DNA of 64,000 nt from Morella rubra. Taxonomy: Eukaryota; Streptophyta; Magnoliopsida; Fagales; Myricaceae. Positions 59,660 through 64,000 of this stretch are shown here, one piece after another. The translations under genes were made by a program, and so were the position numbers. The notes under the pieces were generated by a model, which did no database searches, was not told the DNA's origin, and was given only the letters and a program-made list of their open reading frames with translations. The stretch's first letter is position 1; each line of letters opens with the position of its first letter. The stretch lies in NCBI GenBank assembly GCA_003952965.2, contig RXIC02000460.1:123095-187094 (forward strand). The letters run 5' to 3'.

Positions 59660-60172
59660 GGTGTGACATGGTAGCTGTTAGCCATGTCGGCAAGTTCCAT
59701 CCGTTGTGTACAAATGGCATGTTTGATTTGATTGAGATAAATTCAATGCTTGGCTTTGCAATCATTCTCTGTTAAATGTGTATGTAAAGGAAGCAAGTTT
59801 AAGCCCCAATTATTTAATCAACTCAATGTTCCATTCTCTCTCTAGAACTTTGACCTAAGCACGAAGAACCCTAAATTTGCACGGGTAGTTGTGCACCAAA
59901 TGACATGGTAGCTGTTAGCCATGTTTACCTGCCGCGATGCACCATAACCCTTTGGGATTGCAAATGCTGCCCTTTACAAGTCTGAAGTTGCCAAAGGTAT
60001 TAAACCCTTCAGCATATTCCAGCTGATCTTCAACTCTGTTTTTATTTTTTATTTTTGGGCAGGGTCCGGTCCACTGTCCTCCATCCTCCATCTAGCCCCC
60101 CCATTCTGCCATGCGAACTCATCGGTTGGAAGTATGTTATCAGCCCATATAAGGCCTCGTTTGGTCAATTTT
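59660..60172. repeat. Direct 22-bp repeat and other short duplications
   Basis: ACATGGTAGCTGTTAGCCAT followed by GT occurs at about 59667 and 59904; its outer parts are self-complementary. A second block, CGATGCACCATAACCCT with GATTGCAAATGCT (59936-59970), recurs with changes at about 60520-60560. No gene. Confidence 0.6.
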
Positions 60173-60889
60173 CTAAAAGTAATGCTTCAAAAATGACCAT
60201 GGCGTCACTTTCCAAATTTCATAAAAATTGAGCACGTATAACAGATTAGCAGGCAAAAGCATTATAAAGTTTTCATTAAAAAGAGCAAGGTCAAGAATTT
60301 CTTCCCGTATGCTGTCGTCTGGTCCCAATAAGCAGACACAATAATTTAGCCTTTGCCTTGGTTGTACTTTTGGATTGACTTGTTTATTTCTTATTTGCGT
60401 AGCATCTTTTGAAACTTTTTCATGAAAAATTTCATGCTTTGAAAATGGCCAGCTTGGGCAGCTTTGTTTCTTTCCTTTGCGGGAGTAGAAACAAGTCTTT
60501 TGGGGTCCATTTTTGCTGCGATGCCCCATAACCCTGTGGAATTGCAAATGCTTCATAGAAATGATCAGTAGCCTACGAGTTCTAATAAAAGAGATATGAA
60601 GCAGATTATTTATAGTTGGCAACGCCATGATAGAAGCATTGCTCCTCAAATCATTATGGAGACTAGAAACCAAAAGTTTCTTTTTCATGGATAGTGCAAT
60701 TTGGCTGCAAAAGCCAAGATCCACGTGATATACAACCAACACTAAGCAGACTGGACGTAACGTAAGTTTGCCAAAAATCATATGTTTGATAATAAAGACT
60801 TTTTCTTCATAACTATGACCATTTGCATTCTCACTCATATTTATATTCGAATCAGGTTTTCTTTTGAGTATTCTACTCCCATCTACCAA
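60173..60889 (-). other. Long open frame, 238 codons, no family recognised
   Basis: The frame is long for AT-rich DNA, which is why it is listed. It contains basic stretches such as HLQFHRVMGHRSKNGPQ and one hydrophobic segment near residues 45-60, but no motif I know and no splice context. It overlaps the repeated CGATGC block described at 59660-60172. It may be chance or the 3' part of the gene at 60883-61905. Confidence 0.25.
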
Positions 60890-61905
60890 TGTGTAATATC
60901 TGGGCGCACTGTGTCCGCAAAGTTCTCAGAATTCATTTCTTTCCCACACAAAGTTCTTCCAAGAGCACAATCATCATCGCTATCAATGATGTCAATAACC
61001 GATCCTGGTGCAATCCTTGTACTAGCTGTCATATAAGAAATAGGTAAAGCATTGCCAAGGTTAACTGCATCAATTTTACAACATACATTGGGAAGCTTCA
61101 AGATAGCGATGCCTAAGTTCAGAAGCTACAAAATAGCAATTGAAGACTAGATATAGATATATTCTTCCTTTTAGAGCCATGCGAACTGTTTTGCACATTG
61201 GAAATAAAAAGAACACTTATTCATGATATCCAAAATTCCATTTATGGCTCCCTTACTTCCAACAAACATTGCAGCGAATTTCAAAGTCTCAGCAAGTCCC
61301 AGTAAGGATCCTTTGCAGAAATTCTAATATGCTCCTAGCAGTCGCTAATGCATAGCTCATCAGGATGCAAGAGTATGCCCCTGTTCACAAAGCTGCCCAA
61401 TATTGACTTCATATAAGGATGAACCATGATCTATTCAAATACTAACTCATATAAATCTATTTTATATCTTTGTTTGAAGGCTAAAGCCCAAAAACCTACT
61501 CAGTCACTCACAGCGGGGGCATCATCTTTGGCACCATTTTACAAGAGCCAGTAGTATCTTTACCGCTTCATTTTTGTTAAGGTGCCTCGGATATTGTGGC
61601 AAACCTGAAAAACATGTCAGACCCATCAAGTTAGTGACAAATTCAAGTGCATTAGGCATCCCGATGTTGTTCCCAGAGGTTGTGTAATTCAGGGTATGCA
61701 TTATGTGTTTTAAATACTCCTCGCCATTTGGTTTTAATACTTCAGATAGTATGAATCTGGTTCTGGAGGAAATATACTCGCAGCAAGAAAAAATCATCAG
61801 GATAACTGCCCTTGACGCTGGGGGAAAAGATTCGGTACAAAGGAGGTTTCTCCAAAGATAAACAAAGTCGCGTTCCAGATTCAATTTCTCAGATACAAGG
61901 GACAA
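60883..61905 (-). pseudogene. Unrecognised helical-repeat-like gene fragment
   Basis: On the minus strand 61905-61522 encodes 127 residues of mainly helical character (KLNLERDFVYLWRNLLCTES, EEYLKHIMHTLNYTTSGNN, MPNALEFVTNLMGLTCFSGL). Next, about 61430-61290 reads HPYMKSILGSFVNRGILLHP, a stop, and EHIRISAKDPYWD. 61310-61215 reads GSLLGLAETLKFAAMFVGSK and AINGILDIMNK in another frame. 61101-60883 reads KIDAVNLGNALPISYM and PGSVIDIIDSDDDCALGRT. The pieces look like exons of one large protein, interrupted by at least one stop and one frame change. I cannot name the family. Confidence 0.5.
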
Positions 61906-62844
61906 AATTCAGACACCTCATTTAGTGAGGAGTGTTGGCTCCTTATCGGCTTGGCCCGATTTAGCTCAGCCGGCTCTCCTTGGTTTTTTTTTTTTTTCTT
62001 CCTCTTTTCGTGAAAGCTCCAATACGCCTTCTTTCCCGTTCTTTTTTTTCTCTTCCATTCTTTTATCCTTGCAGTTGCTCTCCTCCCCTAGTAGGATCCT
62101 GCTCCTCCCCTCGCCAAACAGATTTCCTCCCCTACCCGGCTCCAGCAATACCGGATCTGATTGAAATCAAAGGGAGTTTTAAAATACCGGCATCTGCCAT
62201 TGCAGCACTACCAACTACAAACTTGTTTTTGTTTTAAAGACTACCGAATCTCCTTCCAACGAGATCTGCTAAAACTCAAATAGGGGTGTAAACACCTATC
62301 ATCTCCTGGACACAGAGAGAGAATCTTGCGAGAAGACCAGAGCAGCTTTCCTGTTTATTGTGACAATGAATGAGAACACTTAACTACTTAACGTTTAAAA
62401 CATACCAACTCAAGCCACCAGAGGAGACGATGTTATCAACTCTATGGAAATTACCATCCCCAGGACCCAGCACAGAGGTTACAAATTGCTGCAATTGACA
62501 TACGGGATTTTCTCCAATAAATTATACAAGCCATCAGAAAGTATTTTCTTCCAGTCTCCGATCAAAAGGGGTCAATCCTAGAAAACTTGGTCGGCCACAG
62601 AGGACCTATTAGAACTTAAAAGCCAACCAAGATAGTAGAACCTCTAACAATTCCTTATTTTGGACTACCTGAGAGAAGAACGTGCAGTCCTTAAACAAGG
62701 CAGTAGCTGGAAGGAGAAAAAAGAACGAAGAAGAAGACCTTCGGGTGAGATAAAAAAAAAGGAAAGCGTGTTGGGGACGACGAGAATGACGTAGGAAAAA
62801 AGTGATGGCAATGACTTAGTTGAGCCGAGCCTCTATATTTCTCT
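61906..62844. other. Intergenic between inverted copies
   Basis: Pyrimidine-rich 61980-62060, with no accepted frame. It separates two inverted copies of one exon piece (61815-61925 and 62845-62951). Confidence 0.45.
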
Positions 62845-62951
62845 AATTAAACGAGGTGTCTGAATTTTGGCCCTTGGATCTGAGAAATTGAATCTGGAAC
62901 GTGACTTTGGTTATATTTGAACAGACCTCCTTTGTACCGAATCTTTTCCCC
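62845..62951 (+). repeat. Inverted copy of the exon piece at 61815-61925
   Basis: GAGGTGTCTGAATTTTG, GAGAAATTGAATCTGGAACG and CCTCCTTTGTACCGAATCTT are shared in reverse complement with the start of the helical-repeat frame. The match ends abruptly at 62951, where propeller-gene coding sequence begins. Confidence 0.85.
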
Positions 62952-62953
62952 TC

Positions 62954-63516
62954 TACATAATGGATGTCGTGGACGGGGACAGAGGTGTTCTCCACAGGTT
63001 GACAGAGAGCCCGTGGAGCGACACGATGTGGAGTTGGTCACCGGACGGTGAATGGATTGCGTTTGCGTCGAATTGGGAGAACCGTTGGGAGAACCGTACT
63101 TGATACACCCAAATAGGACCGGGTTGAAGAAGTTATTTCGAAGCGGGTCAGGTGGAAGGGCCAACCACCAAACATTCAGTCTTTACGGGAAAAGCATAAT
63201 GTTCACTTCAGACTATGGGGCCGTCTCGGCAGAGCCAATCTCGAACCCACACCATTATCAGCCATATGGTGAGATCTTCACGATGAAATTGGGCGGCTCT
63301 TATCTGAAGAGACTAACTCATAACTCATTCGAGGATGGTACACCTACGTGGGGTCCCACGTATATAAAGTCCACTGACGAGTGCCCAAAAGGTGGGCCAC
63401 GATGCTCGTTTGAGGATTGTCACTGGCTCAATGAGATGCCGAAGGATGATGCTCGGGTTGCACTAATCAGGCCTCAATGCGGTGCCCCATTGCCACTCCC
63501 TTGTATAAGTATATAA
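62954..63516 (+). pseudogene. TolB/DPP6-N-like beta-propeller protein, 5'-truncated and frameshifted
   Basis: The frame starts inside the protein with YIMDVVDGDRGVLHRLTESP and MWSWSPDGEWIAFASNWE, then shifts frame at about 63088 within a 12-bp tandem duplication (TTGGGAGAACCG twice). It continues YLIHPNRTGLKKLFRSGSGG, TSDYGAVSAEPISNPHHYQP, YGEIFTMKLGGSYLKRLTHN and GGPRCSFEDCHWLNEMP to a stop at 63516. These are the WD40-like PD40 blades of a plant protein family related to the N-terminal propeller of dipeptidyl peptidase. The first several blades are lost at the junction at 62951. Function of the family is poorly known. Confidence 0.8.
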
Positions 63517-64000
63517 GTAGTGTGTGTGTGTGTGTATATATAGAGTGAGCTAGCTAAAGTACGATGTGACTACGAGCAAAAAGCTTTGTACAAGGTGTTC
63601 GTAACCCTTTTGGAGGAGTTGGCTTATGGATGCTTGTAGCTTCTTTGATATATATAGTATAGTTGGCTCCACAGGTTTGCCTATTTCTAACTGGTTCTGG
63701 TTGTCTTTAGAGATCAGTGTTAACTATGATGCTGTTAATGTCTGCAGAATGTATTTCTGAACTTGTATCTGCAGAGCTTACTCTGTTTTTGTTTTTGTTT
63801 GCTAGCAAAACTGGACTGGCTGGTTTCTGAAACATAAACCATTTCAAGTGCATATTTTATTTGTCATAACTGATAACTAGGTGGCTGATAACTAGGTGGC
63901 TGGTCTGTCTCAGTGATACTTCTGTTTGCATAGATGACAATTTTAATTTCTCTTTAATTATTTTATGACAAATTTTATTAACCATGATTTCAAAGCGTGG
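63517..64000. other. 3' flank with GT microsatellite
   Basis: A GT run at 63521-63533 followed by TATATATA. No gene seen to the window end. TGATAACTAGGTGGCTG is repeated in tandem at 63868-63902. Confidence 0.5.

Overview
The window reads as nuclear DNA of a flowering plant, probably a perennial dicot. It is AT-rich, genes are sparse and carry GT-AG introns, and the proteins belong to plant families: G-type lectin S-receptor kinase, DUF247, B-box zinc finger, PHOS32-like universal stress protein, KIC-type EF-hand, amino acid permease and UGT87-like glycosyltransferase. The spaces between genes are packed with copia, gypsy, LINE, SINE, CACTA and MITE sequence. Two runs of about 100 N (9893-9993 and 47889-47987) are assembly gaps.

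Layout. 1-2700: the 3' end of a copia retrotransposon sits in an intron of a duplicated, frameshifted kinase fragment. 2700-6980: CACTA-like debris and direct repeats. 6982-8250: a DUF247 pseudogene on the minus strand. 9852-12681: a NOSIP/CSU1-like gene (minus), cut by a gap. 13411-14482: a universal stress protein gene with a TATA box. 16740-17170: an unrecognised decayed coding remnant. 21364-21819: a B-box gene (minus). 22791-23156 and 26408-26865: two MITEs. 28622-28963: a KIC-like EF-hand gene (minus). 31330-36075: LINE pieces and a large inverted repeat. 36524-39685: an S-receptor kinase gene whose ectodomain exon is broken while its transmembrane and kinase exons stay open. 41081-42799: a LINE that split a coding exon. 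43250-46570: palindrome-rich repeats and further S-receptor-kinase debris. 46685-51755: a roughly 5 kb CACTA-type element carrying pieces of two host genes, a GRIP golgin and the ribosome-biogenesis gene RLP24. 52248-54620: an ERF pseudogene, a SINE, a gypsy LTR and a CACTA end. 55049-57381: an amino acid permease gene (minus) with two frame breaks. 59090-59626: a UGT87-like pseudogene. 60173-63516: pieces of an unrecognised helical-repeat gene and a TolB/DPP6-N-like propeller gene, joined by a rearrangement.

The genes that look intact (universal stress protein, B-box, EF-hand, and NOSIP-like apart from its gap) have unrelated housekeeping, stress or regulatory roles and form no pathway. The main theme is gene breakage, duplication and capture by transposons. 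The strongest novelty candidate is the CACTA element holding two gene fragments. Family assignments come from recognising protein motifs by eye; no database search was run.
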